Positions 1-8,801 of a stretch of DNA of 64,000 nt are shown in pieces. The stretch is from CAVSJJ01 sp963771015. GTDB taxonomy: Bacteria; Actinomycetota; Actinomycetes; Actinomycetales; Dermatophilaceae. The stretch spans positions 79,431 to 143,430 of the forward strand of contig CAVYRN010000008.1 of assembly GCA_963771015.1 (NCBI GenBank), written 5' to 3'. The notes below the pieces were generated by a model. It saw nothing but the letters and a program-made list of their open reading frames with translations. It did not search any database and was not told the DNA's origin. The position numbers were made by a program, and so were the translations under genes. The stretch's first letter is position 1. Every line of letters starts with the position of its first letter.

Positions 1-31
1 AACCGGCGCGGGTATGGGATGCGGTGCGAGC

Positions 32-622
<591 letters not shown>

Positions 623-676
623 GCCGACCTCCGAACAACAGGCCCGTGACTACACGGACGTAACTTGACTTCTGTG

Positions 677-705
677 ACAGTAGGGACTGGTGTTACCAGC
701 GTCAA
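677..705 (-). promoter_or_regulatory. Sigma-70-type promoter of the merR gene with dyad in spacer
   Basis: On the minus strand TTGACG (705-700) and TACTGT (682-677) are separated by exactly 17 bases. The spacer contains the perfect dyad CTGGT-AAC-ACCAG (687-699). The predicted start of transcription lies about 45 bases before the GTG at 622. MerR proteins bind dyads between the -35 and -10 boxes, so the dyad is a plausible operator for the gene it precedes. Spacers of classical MerR promoters are 19-20 bp, so activation by untwisting is less likely than repression here. Confidence 0.6.
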
Positions 706-777
706 TCACCACTGCATGTTTCGCGTCGGTGTGTCGCGGAAGTCACGGCATACCCTCGACGTCTACTAGAGGCTTAG

Positions 778-1320
778 TCAACCGTCCTCCGGATGACCCT
801 CGACGCCGAAGTCCTCCGGCGACACCTGGTCGAGGAACTCCTTGAACTTCTCGACCTCGTCCTCCTCCTCGGTCGCCATCGCCACTCCCGCCTCGTCGAG
901 GAGGTCGTCCTCGGCCACGATCTCGGCTCCGGCGCGCAGGGCGAGGGCGATGGCATCCGAGCTACGGGACTCGATCTCGGCCCCTCCTCCGGCAGCACCC
1001 CCGTCGACGTCGAGCTTGGCATGGAAGACCCCGTCCCGGAGCTCGACGATGCGAACACGCGTCAGCGTGTGGCCGAGCTGGTCGATGACGTTCCTCAGCA
1101 GGTCATGGGTGAGCGGCCGCGGCGGCACGACGCCCTGCTGGGCATAGGCGATCGCCGTCGCCTCGGCGGCGCCGATCCAGATGGGCAGGTAGCGGTCACC
1201 GTCCCGCTCGCGCAGCAGGACGATCGGCGCGTTCGTTGGCATCTCGACGCGGACTCCGAGGACGTCCAGGACCTTCACCAGCTCACCGTACCCCGGGCGG
1301 CTGTCACTGCGTCGGTTCAC
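778..1320 (-). CDS. DUF151 bifunctional nuclease family protein
   Basis: This 180-residue protein is of the DUF151/bifunctional nuclease family (equivalent of Rv1829). The conserved core runs from MPTNAPIVLLRERDGDRYLPIWIG, where an N-x-P-x-V-L start and an IWIG turn are typical, through EATAIA and on to the SDAIALALR segment near residue 130. The acidic C-terminal tail (EEEDEVEKFKEFLDQVSPEDF) is the usual ending. Plant members show RNase and DNase activity, but the bacterial role is not established. It sits between two MerR genes and ends 155 bases before the upstream promoter of the next gene. Confidence 0.88.
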   Translation of the reverse strand: MNRRSDSRPGYGELVKVLDVLGVRVEMPTNAPIVLLRERDGDRYLPIWIGAAEATAIAYAQQGVVPPRPLTHDLLRNVIDQLGHTLTRVRIVELRDGVFHAKLDVDGGAAGGGAEIESRSSDAIALALRAGAEIVAEDDLLDEAGVAMATEEEDEVEKFKEFLDQVSPEDFGVEGHPEDG

Positions 1321-1326
1321 CGGTCG

Positions 1327-2043
1327 TCAGTGGGCCCCGGGTCCGGCGTGCAGCCCGCCCTTGACCAGGGCGGTGTGCAGGGCGAGGCACAGCCGGGCGA
1401 CCTCGGCGGCGGCGGCCCTGCGGTCCGCCCCCGGATGGGTGGCACCCACGGCCTGGTCGACCAGGCCCACTTCACGGTCGGCCGCGGTCCGGAACGCCCG
1501 GAGGTGCCGGGCCTCGATGCCGTAGGCCGCCAGCCCGGCCGCCGCCTCGGCCACCCGCAGGTCTGCCTCCCCGAGATAGCCCTCCTCGTCCGGGCGCAGC
1601 AGACCGTGTGCGCTGAGTGCGTCGCACTCCGCGGTACTGAGCCCGGATGCCTGGCACAGCTCCGTGGCCGTCAGCCGGACGGCAGCAGGGTTCGCCAGAT
1701 CGGCCACGGTCGCGAGGTCGGGGTCCGGCGTCGCGTGGGGCGCGCGCGGCCTGGCGTCGGGCTCGTCGGCCTCGGGGACCAGGCCGCGGTCGAGGGCGTC
1801 CAGGGACTCGCGGATCACCCTGAGCGGCCAGAACCGGTCCCGCTGTGCCCGCAGGACGTAGCGGAGCCGCTCCACGTCTGCGGCTGCGAAGGAGCGGTAG
1901 CCGGACGCGGTCCGGGCCGGCTCGACGAGTCCCTCCGTCTCGAGGAACCGGATCTTGGAGATGGTGATCTCGGGGAACTCCCCGCGCAGGTCCTCGAGGA
2001 CGGCGCCGATGGTCAGGCGCCGGGGTGGTGATGAGGTGGTCAC
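1327..2043 (-). CDS. ftsR: FtsR-type MerR transcriptional regulator
   Basis: This 238-residue MerR-family regulator is the positional equivalent of Rv1828 and of corynebacterial FtsR, which activates ftsZ. The N-terminal winged helix starts with LTIGAVLEDLRGEFPEITIS and continues with KIRFLETEGLVEP and SGYRSFAAADVERLRYVLR, all matching this subfamily. The C-terminal half is an effector or dimerisation region with no cysteines typical of metal sensing. It lies 18 bases downstream of the FHA gene and 6 bases upstream of the DUF151 gene, so co-transcription is likely. The cell-division role is carried over from the family and not shown by this sequence. Confidence 0.85.
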   Translation of the reverse strand: MTTSSPPRRLTIGAVLEDLRGEFPEITISKIRFLETEGLVEPARTASGYRSFAAADVERLRYVLRAQRDRFWPLRVIRESLDALDRGLVPEADEPDARPRAPHATPDPDLATVADLANPAAVRLTATELCQASGLSTAECDALSAHGLLRPDEEGYLGEADLRVAEAAAGLAAYGIEARHLRAFRTAADREVGLVDQAVGATHPGADRRAAAAEVARLCLALHTALVKGGLHAGPGAH

Positions 2044-2061
2044 GGGTCGCGCTCGGCTGTG

Positions 2062-2541
2062 TCAGTCCTTGGCGGCGTAGAAGACGAGGCGGAACTTGCC
2101 GATCTGGACCTCGTCGCCGGTGACGAGCACGGCTTGGTCGATCCGGTTGCGGTTGACATACGTTCCGTTGAGCGACCCGACGTCACGGACGACGAAGCCC
2201 TCGTGGGTCCGGGAGAACACCGCGTGCTTGCGCGAGACCGTGACGTCGTCGAGGAAGATGTCGCTGTCCGGGTGACGACCTGAGGAGACCTCGTCGTCGT
2301 CGAGGAGGAACCGCGCGCCGGTGTTCGGCCCGCGCAGGACGACCAGGAGGGCGGTTCCGGGGCGAAGTGCCTCGACGGTCGCCTGGTCGGCCCGGGTCAG
2401 GGATACCTCGCCCTCGGACACCGGCTCGGCGCGTTCCATGTCGCCGGGGACGGCCTGCAGGTGCATCGTCGTGCCGTCGGGGGCCACGCCCGGCTCCTCG
2501 GGCACGCCACCGGCCTGGGGCTCGCGCTCGTCACCAGTCAT
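2062..2541 (-). CDS. garA: FHA-domain regulator of GarA/OdhI type
   Basis: This 159-residue protein has a disordered, acidic N-terminus of about 65 residues and a C-terminal forkhead-associated domain. The phosphothreonine-binding signature is clear: SSGRHPDSDIFLDD, VSRKHAVF and GSLNGTYVN. GarA and OdhI, when unphosphorylated, inhibit 2-oxoglutarate dehydrogenase and tune glutamate metabolism, and they are switched off by Ser/Thr kinase phosphorylation of an N-terminal Thr. A TT pair occurs near residues 24-25, but the exact ETTSV phosphomotif of mycobacterial GarA is absent, so the phosphosite may differ. Position next to gcvH and ftsR matches Rv1826-Rv1828. Confidence 0.85.
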   Translation of the reverse strand: MTGDEREPQAGGVPEEPGVAPDGTTMHLQAVPGDMERAEPVSEGEVSLTRADQATVEALRPGTALLVVLRGPNTGARFLLDDDEVSSGRHPDSDIFLDDVTVSRKHAVFSRTHEGFVVRDVGSLNGTYVNRNRIDQAVLVTGDEVQIGKFRLVFYAAKD

Positions 2542-2627
2542 GGGAGGGCTCCTTACTGCGTCGTCTAACTGCGTCCTTCACCCTAGGTCACCGGATGAGG
2601 GTGATGCACACTGCTTGGCACGATCCG

Positions 2628-3017
2628 TCAGGAGAGCTGCCCGCGGTAGCTTTCCGGGTCCATCAGACCGTCGAGGTCGCCGGCGGTGGAAGGTCGCATC
2701 TCGAACATCCAGCCGTCGCCGTAGGGGTCCGCGTTGACGAGCTCGGGGGCACTGTCGAGCGAGAGGTTGACAGCCGTCACCTCGCCGCTGAGGGGGGCGT
2801 AGACGTCGCTGACCGACTTCGTCGACTCGACCTCACCGCATGCATCACCCGCCGCGACGACGTCACCGACGGCGGGGAGCGAGACGTAGACGACGTCGCC
2901 GAGGGCAGCCTGGGCGTATGCCGTGATGCCTACTCGGACGGTGTCGCCCCCGCTCGCGCGAACCCACTCGTGCTCGCCGGTGTAACGCAGGTCCTCGGGG
3001 TACTCAAGCTCGCTCAT
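2628..3017 (-). CDS. gcvH: Glycine cleavage system H protein
   Basis: This is the 129-residue lipoyl carrier of the glycine cleavage complex, which shuttles the methylamine group between the P, T and L proteins. Visible landmarks are YTGEHEWVR at the start, GITAYAQAALGDVVYVSLP, and the lipoylation motif EVESTKSVSDVYAPLSGEV, whose lysine lies near residue 68. Length equals the family norm. The other gcv genes are not in the window. A lone gcvH beside the FHA regulator is standard in Actinobacteria and may also serve as a lipoyl donor or scaffold. Confidence 0.95.
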   Translation of the reverse strand: MSELEYPEDLRYTGEHEWVRASGGDTVRVGITAYAQAALGDVVYVSLPAVGDVVAAGDACGEVESTKSVSDVYAPLSGEVTAVNLSLDSAPELVNADPYGDGWMFEMRPSTAGDLDGLMDPESYRGQLS

Positions 3018-3025
3018 CGTGCTCC

Positions 3026-3880
3026 TCAGGGGCTAGAGGTGGGTGTCGGTGTCGGCACGGGCTGAGCGTACTCAGGCGGTGAAAGCGTGTGCAACGCGCT
3101 CACCGTCACCTGGTTCTGCGGCGTGACGACCGTATCGCCACCGAGGCTGCGGACCGACTCGCTCACCCCGCCCGGAATGTCCATCGCGGAGGCGAGGGTC
3201 TGGCTGTCGCCGATGGCGATGAAGACGTACGGAGCCTGGATCGGGCGCCCGGACACTTCGATTCCGGTGTCGCCGTCGGTGAAGTAGGTGCTGGCGACGA
3301 CCCGGATGTCGTTGACCTGCACCGCCTCGGCTCCCGCGTCCCGAAGCTCCTGAAGGGTGTCGAGAAGGACCGGCGCGGTGATCTTGTTGTCCGCGTCGTG
3401 GATGGTGAGGTTGATGCCGGGTCCCACCGCGGGGACGGTCCCGGTGAGGATGCCGAGCCGGACCAGCCGGTCCTTGGCGGCCGCGAGGGCCTCCTCCCGG
3501 CTCGTCGCACCGGACTGCAGACGGTCGCGGGATGCCTGAAGAGTGCTGATCTCCTGCTCGAGCCGCGCGCCGTCCTGGTTGACGGTGTCGAGGATCCGGA
3601 CGAGGTCGTCCTCGCGGAGCGTGTCCAGGCCCTGGGCCTGGGTCTGGTGGACCTGAGCGGCGATGGCGAATCCGAGCAGCAGCGCCAGCACGGTGATGAG
3701 CAGGTTGGCGAGCGTGGCCCGCGGGCGGCCGAAGAGCGCGAGCCGATGCCACGCGGCCCGCCCCTCGGCGGCCGGAAGCGCGCGCCTCCCGGCGCCGTCG
3801 GGGACAGGGGCACCCGCCACGTGCTGGCCGCGGTGCCGGTTCTGGGACCCCTTCTGGGACCCCGGAGTGTGCTCGCTCAT
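3026..3880 (-). CDS. DUF881 membrane-anchored protein (second copy)
   Basis: This is a 284-residue DUF881 protein. A cytoplasmic basic N-terminus leads into one membrane span (ANLLITVLALLLGFAIAAQV, about residues 48-67). A short coiled coil follows (LEQEISTLQASRDRLQ), then the extracytoplasmic DUF881 domain with GPGINLTIHDAD and VNDIRVVASTYF, and a Pro/Thr tail. The ATG at 3880 overlaps the stop of the small basic protein gene as ATGA, which fixes the start. Its C-terminus abuts gcvH. Family function is unknown, but the cluster is linked to cell envelope and septum biology in mycobacteria. Confidence 0.85.
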   Translation of the reverse strand: MSEHTPGSQKGSQNRHRGQHVAGAPVPDGAGRRALPAAEGRAAWHRLALFGRPRATLANLLITVLALLLGFAIAAQVHQTQAQGLDTLREDDLVRILDTVNQDGARLEQEISTLQASRDRLQSGATSREEALAAAKDRLVRLGILTGTVPAVGPGINLTIHDADNKITAPVLLDTLQELRDAGAEAVQVNDIRVVASTYFTDGDTGIEVSGRPIQAPYVFIAIGDSQTLASAMDIPGGVSESVRSLGGDTVVTPQNQVTVSALHTLSPPEYAQPVPTPTPTSSP

Positions 3881-4209
3881 GCGCGGAAGAGGTGCCGGCG
3901 GATGGAGGCGACGTTGGAGAAGATCCGCACGCCGAGGACGACAACCACCCCGGTCGAGAGCTGGTTGCCCACCCCGAGCTTGTCTCCGAGGAAGACGATG
4001 AACGCCGCGACCACGACGTTGGAGAGGAACGAGACGACGAAGACCTTGTCGCTGAAGATCCCGTCGAGGACGGCACGCACGGCGCCGAAGACGGCGTCGA
4101 GGGCGGCGATGATGGCAATCGGCAGGTACGGCTGTAGCCACACCGGAACCTCCGGGTGGATGAACAAGCCGACGAGAATGCCGGCCACGAGGCCAAGCGC
4201 GGGGATCAC
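3877..4209 (-). CDS. sbp: Small basic family membrane protein (Sbp, DUF1290)
   Basis: This 110-residue integral membrane protein has three predicted spans: VIPALGLVAGILVGLF, the PYLPIAIIAALDAVFGAVRAVL segment, and VVSFLSNVVVAAFIVFLG, followed by STGVVVVLGVRIFSN. The closing IRRHLFRA is typical of the actinobacterial family. The GTG start at 4209 follows GGAGG by about seven bases and overlaps the preceding stop as GTGA. The 3' end overlaps the next DUF881 start as ATGA. The gene is therefore tightly coupled between two DUF881 paralogues, which suggests a three-part membrane complex (inference). Confidence 0.85.
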   Translation of the reverse strand: MIPALGLVAGILVGLFIHPEVPVWLQPYLPIAIIAALDAVFGAVRAVLDGIFSDKVFVVSFLSNVVVAAFIVFLGDKLGVGNQLSTGVVVVLGVRIFSNVASIRRHLFRA

Positions 4210-5108
4210 GGCGAGCCTCCGGTGCTCGGTGAGGGAGACGGGCTGGACCCAGTATCCATCGGCCGGGCCTCCCGGGTGATCAGGGTGGTCGCCGCTGGGA
4301 CGGTGACCGACCCACGGGGGCTGGTGTCGACCTGGATGCCGTACGAGGACTTCAGGGTCGACAGGTAGGCCCCGCCGGGTCCGTTGGTGAAGTCGCGCGG
4401 CAGCCTGGCCGGGTCGCCGATGGAGGTGATGACGTACGGCGGGTTGAGCGGGCGGAAGTCCACGAGGATCGCCTCGCCGGCGAACCGGATCGCGGACAGC
4501 GAGGTCAGCCGCAGCCCGTTGACCGAGATGGCCTCGGCCCCGGCCTCCCACAGACTGTTGACGACGATCTGCAGGTCGCGCGCGAGGACGGTGTTCGAGG
4601 ACGGCCCCGTATCGGTCCGGGGGTCGACTCCTCCCCCGCCGCTCCCCGCCGACGGAGCGTTGTCGAGGGTGACGACGAAACCGGGCCCGGTGACCGCCAC
4701 CGATCCGGCGACCATCGACTGGGTCGCCAGCTGCGACTGGAGCACCCTGTCGGTGTTGCCCAGGGCCTCCGCCTCGATCCGCGCCAGGTCAGCCTGGAGC
4801 TTGGCGATCTGCGCGGACTGCTTGTCCACGCTGGCACGCCGGTCGGTGATCTGCGAGATGAGCGCCGCGCGGGCCTTGGCCTTCGTCGTGTCCTGGGCGC
4901 GCAGGCTGCTTGCGCCGACGCCGACGAGAAGCCCGAGGAGGATGGAGGCCAGCATCATCACCGGGGTGCCGAGCCGCCCCGCCCGCGGCAGGCCGACCGC
5001 CGCACGGGCCTCCGCGGCCGCGGCATACCCGGGGTCGAGCGGGCGCCGGAGCATCGTCGTGATGAGGGTCATCGACTCGTCGGGGCGGCGCTCGGTGTCG
5101 GTGGCCAT
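4206..5108 (-). CDS. DUF881 membrane-anchored protein (first copy)
   Basis: This is a 300-residue DUF881 paralogue. One membrane span (TPVMMLASILLGLLVGVGAS, about residues 48-67) is followed by a coiled coil (KQSAQIAKLQADLARIEAEA) and the outer DUF881 domain, with VTGPGFVVTLDNAPS, WEAGAEAISVNGLRL and PPYVITSIGDP. The Ser/Pro tail is low complexity. The ATG at 5108 shares a base with the upstream stop (TGATG), and its stop overlaps the sbp start (GTGA). It is longer and more Gly-rich than the second copy, so the two have diverged. Biochemical role is unknown. Confidence 0.85.
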   Translation of the reverse strand: MATDTERRPDESMTLITTMLRRPLDPGYAAAAEARAAVGLPRAGRLGTPVMMLASILLGLLVGVGASSLRAQDTTKAKARAALISQITDRRASVDKQSAQIAKLQADLARIEAEALGNTDRVLQSQLATQSMVAGSVAVTGPGFVVTLDNAPSAGSGGGGVDPRTDTGPSSNTVLARDLQIVVNSLWEAGAEAISVNGLRLTSLSAIRFAGEAILVDFRPLNPPYVITSIGDPARLPRDFTNGPGGAYLSTLKSSYGIQVDTSPRGSVTVPAATTLITREARPMDTGSSPSPSPSTGGSP

Positions 5109-5698
5109 CACGCCACCCGCGCCCGGGACGCGACGATGTCGCGCAGCTGCACGGCATAGAAGACGGCGGCCACCCAGTACAGGACGGTTCCCCACCACGC
5201 GAACCCCCAGCCGATCGGCAGGGCGATGTCCCGCGTCGTGCCGCCGACCTCGGCGAGAAGCAGGATAGGGAACGCGTAGAGGAGGTTGAAGGTCGCGGCC
5301 TTGCCGATGTAGTGGACCGGCAGCCCGGTATGGCCGTGGGCCTTGGCCACGAGCACGACGACGGCCATGAACGCCTCGCGGGAGAACAGCACCACGACGA
5401 GCCACCAGGGGATGACGTCGCGCCAGGCCAGTCCGAGCAGGGTGCTGGCGATGTAGAGCCGGTCCGCGATCGGGTCGAGCAGCTCCCCGACCCGGGAGAC
5501 GAGCCCGTAGTGCCGGGCGATCTTGCCGTCGAGGTAGTCGGTGATGCCGGATGCGACGAGGATGACGATCGCCAGGGCGGTCCGGCCGCCGAGGACGGCC
5601 CACAGGAAGACCGGCACGCCGACCAGCCGGAGCACCGAGAGCGCGTTGGGGACCGTCAGGACGCGGTCGACGACCGGCCCCTGGTCCCCTGTGCTCAT
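5108..5698 (-). CDS. CDP-alcohol phosphatidyltransferase (PgsA2-like)
   Basis: This is a 196-residue integral membrane enzyme. The diagnostic CDP-alcohol motif D-x2-D-G-x2-A-R-x8-G-x3-D-x3-D is present near residues 53-80 (TDYLDGKIARHYGLVSRVGE then LLDPIADR). Several hydrophobic spans flank it. Family members transfer a phosphatidyl group from CDP-diacylglycerol to an alcohol such as glycerol 3-phosphate. Position in front of DUF881-sbp-DUF881 equals Rv1822 (pgsA2). Substrate cannot be read from sequence; phosphatidylglycerophosphate or cardiolipin synthesis is the likeliest. It is translationally coupled to the next gene. Confidence 0.85.
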   Translation of the reverse strand: MSTGDQGPVVDRVLTVPNALSVLRLVGVPVFLWAVLGGRTALAIVILVASGITDYLDGKIARHYGLVSRVGELLDPIADRLYIASTLLGLAWRDVIPWWLVVVLFSREAFMAVVVLVAKAHGHTGLPVHYIGKAATFNLLYAFPILLLAEVGGTTRDIALPIGWGFAWWGTVLYWVAAVFYAVQLRDIVASRARVA

Positions 5699-5735
5699 GC
5701 GGTCACCCTATGCGGTTAGCCCTACAGTTCCGAGC

Positions 5736-6881
5736 ATGGACGCTCCCATCCTCGGATCGACCCTCGCCCAGCTCCGCGCAACCCGGACCAGCGTCAAATG
5801 GCGGGTCTTCGGCGACGACGTCCTGCCCGCCTGGGTGGCCGAGATGGACGCCAGACCCTGTGCCGCGGTGGTCGACGCCGTGACGGCCGCGATGGCGAGG
5901 GGCGACACCGGATACGCGTGGGCCCCGCCGTACGTCGCCGCCGTCCAACGGTATGCCGCTGACACCTGGGGGTGGGACGTCGACCCAGACGCGACGAGCC
6001 TCACCGCCGACGTCATGATCGGGGCGTCCGAGCTCCTCCGGCTGCTCACCGACGACGGCGGCAGCGTGGTCGTCTCGCCCCCGGTCTACGACGCCTTCTT
6101 CGGGTTCATCGAGGCCATCGGGCGACGGGTCGTCGAGGCCCCGCTCACCGAGGAGGGGCGGCTCTCCCCCGCCTCCCTCGCCGAGGCCTTCGCGGAGTCG
6201 CGACGTCGGGGGCGGCGAGCGGCATACCTGCTGTGCAACCCACAGAACCCCACCGGCGCCGTCCACACCCGTGGCGAGCTGGCCACGCTCGCCGCCCTGG
6301 CCGAGGAGTTCGGCGTGCGGGTCGTCGCCGACGAGGTCCACGCCCCCCTCGTGTACGCCGAGGCGCGCTTCACCCCGTACCTCACCGTCCCGGGAGCCGA
6401 GCGCGGGTTCAGCGTGGTGTCCCCGTCGAAGGGATGGAACCTCGCGGGCCTGAAGTCCGGGCTCGCTGTGGCCGGCCCCCATGCCGTCGACGACCTGCGC
6501 CGGATGGCCGAGATCCATCGGCACGGGGCGAGCCACATCGCCGTCCAGGCCCACTCCGCGGCCTTGGACGACGGCCGGGAGTGGCTGGCCGCCCTGATGA
6601 CCGAGCTGGACGCCAACCGGCGGCTGCTCGGCTCGCTGCTCGACGAGCACCTGCCGGGCGTGGGGTACCGCATCCCGGAGGCCACCTACCTCGCCTGGCT
6701 CGACTGTCGCGACCTCGGCCTCGGCGACGACCCGGCCACGGCGTTCCGCACGCTGGGTGGCGTGGCCCTGTCCCCCGGCCCGCGGTTCGGTACCCCAGGG
6801 GCGGGTTTCGCGCGGCTCAACTTCGCCACGTCACCGGCGGTTCTCACGGAGGTGGTCACCCGGATGGCCTCGGCGCTGTGA
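5736..6881 (+). CDS. PLP-dependent C-S lyase/aminotransferase (MalY/PatB type)
   Basis: This is a 381-residue fold-type I PLP enzyme. The N-terminal WRVFGDDVLPAWVAEMDA is characteristic of the MalY/PatB cystathionine beta-lyase group. CNPQNPTGAVHTRGEL holds the conserved NPHNP-like loop, and VVADEVHAPLVY the Asp that binds the pyridine nitrogen. The Schiff-base lysine lies in VSPSKGWNLAGLK. Such enzymes cleave C-S bonds (cystathionine to homocysteine) or act as aminotransferases. The ATG at 5736 is chosen over an upstream in-frame start because homology begins there. It is divergent from the pgsA2 operon and ends at a hairpin. Confidence 0.88.
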   Translation: MDAPILGSTLAQLRATRTSVKWRVFGDDVLPAWVAEMDARPCAAVVDAVTAAMARGDTGYAWAPPYVAAVQRYAADTWGWDVDPDATSLTADVMIGASELLRLLTDDGGSVVVSPPVYDAFFGFIEAIGRRVVEAPLTEEGRLSPASLAEAFAESRRRGRRAAYLLCNPQNPTGAVHTRGELATLAALAEEFGVRVVADEVHAPLVYAEARFTPYLTVPGAERGFSVVSPSKGWNLAGLKSGLAVAGPHAVDDLRRMAEIHRHGASHIAVQAHSAALDDGREWLAALMTELDANRRLLGSLLDEHLPGVGYRIPEATYLAWLDCRDLGLGDDPATAFRTLGGVALSPGPRFGTPGAGFARLNFATSPAVLTEVVTRMASAL

Positions 6882-6890
6882 GGCGACGAC

Positions 6891-6919
6891 CCGGGCCGGC
6901 ACGACGAAGGCCGGCCCGG
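6891..6919. terminator. GC-rich hairpin between convergent malY-like gene and tRNA-Pro
   Basis: CCGGGCCGGC (6891-6900) pairs perfectly with GCCGGCCCGG (6910-6919) around a 9-base loop, 10 bases after the lyase stop codon. There is no U-tract. Such hairpins commonly end actinobacterial transcripts, so this is a likely terminator for the lyase gene. Confidence 0.55.
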
Positions 6920-6943
6920 CGACATGCCGGCCGGCCCATCGAG

Positions 6944-6957
6944 TCGGGCTGACAGGA
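6944..6957 (-). repeat. 14-bp duplicate of the tRNA-Pro 3' end
   Basis: TCGGGCTGACAGGA here is identical to the last 14 bases of the tRNA-Pro gene (7056-7069 on the plus strand), including the discriminator and acceptor stem. It lies 112 bases away in the same orientation. It could be a scar of a short tRNA duplication or an old attachment-site duplication. Confidence 0.6.
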
Positions 6958-7002
6958 GCCACCGGCCTCACGGCGTTCGGCCGTCTCCCAGCATCCCGTC
7001 CC

Positions 7003-7055
7003 CCGACGCAGATGAGGGTCCGCCCCGGCTGGCGCCGGTCGGACCCTCATCTGCG

Positions 7056-7059
<4 letters not shown>
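7003..7059. repeat. 20-bp perfect inverted repeat running into the tRNA-Pro 3' end
   Basis: CCGACGCAGATGAGGGTCCG (7003-7022) is the exact reverse complement of 7040-7059, with a 17-base GC-rich loop. The right arm covers the last four bases of the tRNA gene. On the minus strand it directly follows the mature tRNA and could act as a terminator or 3' processing stem, although no U-tract follows. Confidence 0.7.
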
Positions 7060-7129
<70 letters not shown>

Positions 7130-7231
7130 TGGCTGCTCCCTCGCGAGAGCGAACGAAACCTTATCGCACCGCTGCTGACCGGGCCGAATCGCCCGTGACC
7201 CGCACGGCAGGTGGCCGGCCGGGCGCCCGGG

Positions 7232-8704
7232 TCAGCGGCGCCCGCGCTTCTCCCGTACCCGGACCGAGATCTCGATCGGGGTCCCGAGGAAGCCGAACTC
7301 CTCGCGGAGCCGCCGCTCGATGAACCGGCGGTACCCGGCCTCGATGAACCCCGACGTGAACAGGACGAAGCGCGGCGGACGGGTCCCCGCCTGGGTCCCG
7401 AAGAGGATCCGCGGCTGCTTGCCGCCGCGCACGGGGTGGGGGTGAGCCGCGACGACCGCGCCGAGGAAGGCGTTGAGCCGGCCGGTCGGCACCCGGTAGT
7501 CCCAAGACTCCAGGGCGGTCTCGAGGGCGGGGACGAGTCGGTCGACGTGTCGCCCGGTCCGGGCCGAGATGTTCGCCCGGGGCGCCCACGGGATCTGGAC
7601 GAGGTCCCGCTCGATCTCGCGCTCGAGGAAGTGGCGGCGCTCCTCGTCGGTGAGGTCCCACTTGTTGTAGGCGATCACGAGGGCACGGCCGGCGTCGATG
7701 ACCTGCTGGATGACCCGGATGTCCTGCTCGGTGATCGGGTCGTGGGCGTCGACGAGGACGACGGCCACCTCGGCCTTCTCGAGCGCGGTCTGGGTCCGCA
7801 GGGAGGCGTAGAAGTCCGCGCCCCGGGTCTGGTGGACCCGACGGCGGATGCCGGCGGTGTCGACGAAGCGCCACGTCTTCCCGCCCAGCTCGACGAGCTC
7901 GTCCACGGGGTCGCGGGTCGTCCCGGCCACCTCGTCGACGACGACCCGCTCGGCGCCGGCGAGCTTGTTGAGCAGGCTTGACTTGCCGACGTTGGGGCGG
8001 CCGACGAGGGCCACCCGTCGCGGGCCCCCGGGCAGGTAGGCTCCGGCGACCGCGGAGCTGTCCGGCAGGGCGTCGAGCAGCGCGTCGAGGGCGTCCCCAC
8101 TCCCGCGGCCGTGCAGGGCCGAGACCGGCCAGGGTTGACCGAGACCGAGGTTCCACAGCGCGGCGGCATCGGCTTCGACCCGGTGGTCGTCCACCTTGTT
8201 GGCCACGAGGACGACCGGCTTGCCGGACCGCCGCAGCAGGCGGACGACCGCCTCGTCGTCGTCGGTCGCGCCGACGACCGCGTCGACGACGAGCATGACC
8301 GCGTCGGCCAGCTCCACCGCGATCTCGGCCTGCTCGGCGACGCGGAGGTGGATGCCCGTGGCGTCCACCGCCCAGCCACCGGTGTCGATGAGGGTGAAGC
8401 GCCGTCCGGTCCACTCGGCCTCGTACGCCACCCGGTCGCGGGTGACTCCGGGAACGTCCTCGACGACGGCCTCCCGACGGCCGAGGATGCGGTTGACGAG
8501 CGTCGACTTGCCGACGTTGGGCCGCCCGATGACCGCGACGACCGGCGGGGCAGGCTGCCCGGCCGCGGAGCCGGTAGCGTCGTCGCCCCGGCTGAGCAGC
8601 GCGCGGTCCTCCTCGCTCAGCTCGAACTCGTCGAGCCCGGCGCGCAGCGCCGCGGCGACGGTGGCGTCGTCGGGGGCTTCCGGGGAGGCTGGGGTGTCGG
8701 TCAC
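7232..8704 (-). CDS. der: Ribosome-assembly GTPase Der (EngA)
   Basis: This is a 490-residue double-GTPase needed for 50S ribosome maturation. There are two tandem GTP-binding domains. The first has GRPNVGKSTLVNRI, DTGGW and NKVD. The second has GRPNVGKSSLLNKLAG, DTAGIRRR and NKWDL. A C-terminal KH-like domain begins near GRLNAFLGAVVAAHP and ends in a basic GRR tail. The GTG at 8704 is preferred, giving the short acidic N-extension seen in actinobacterial Der. An ATG at 8743 is an alternative with a GGAGGA farther upstream. It lies downstream of cmk, matching Rv1712-Rv1713. Confidence 0.95.
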   Translation of the reverse strand: MTDTPASPEAPDDATVAAALRAGLDEFELSEEDRALLSRGDDATGSAAGQPAPPVVAVIGRPNVGKSTLVNRILGRREAVVEDVPGVTRDRVAYEAEWTGRRFTLIDTGGWAVDATGIHLRVAEQAEIAVELADAVMLVVDAVVGATDDDEAVVRLLRRSGKPVVLVANKVDDHRVEADAAALWNLGLGQPWPVSALHGRGSGDALDALLDALPDSSAVAGAYLPGGPRRVALVGRPNVGKSSLLNKLAGAERVVVDEVAGTTRDPVDELVELGGKTWRFVDTAGIRRRVHQTRGADFYASLRTQTALEKAEVAVVLVDAHDPITEQDIRVIQQVIDAGRALVIAYNKWDLTDEERRHFLEREIERDLVQIPWAPRANISARTGRHVDRLVPALETALESWDYRVPTGRLNAFLGAVVAAHPHPVRGGKQPRILFGTQAGTRPPRFVLFTSGFIEAGYRRFIERRLREEFGFLGTPIEISVRVREKRGRR

Positions 8705-8801
8705 CGCACCATTGTCCCCGACGCGCGGGGCTGTCCCGTCCATCGCGGATCGGCCCGGGTCCTCCGACCGTCGGCGGGGCGCCGACGGGGCGGCCGGGAG
8801 G

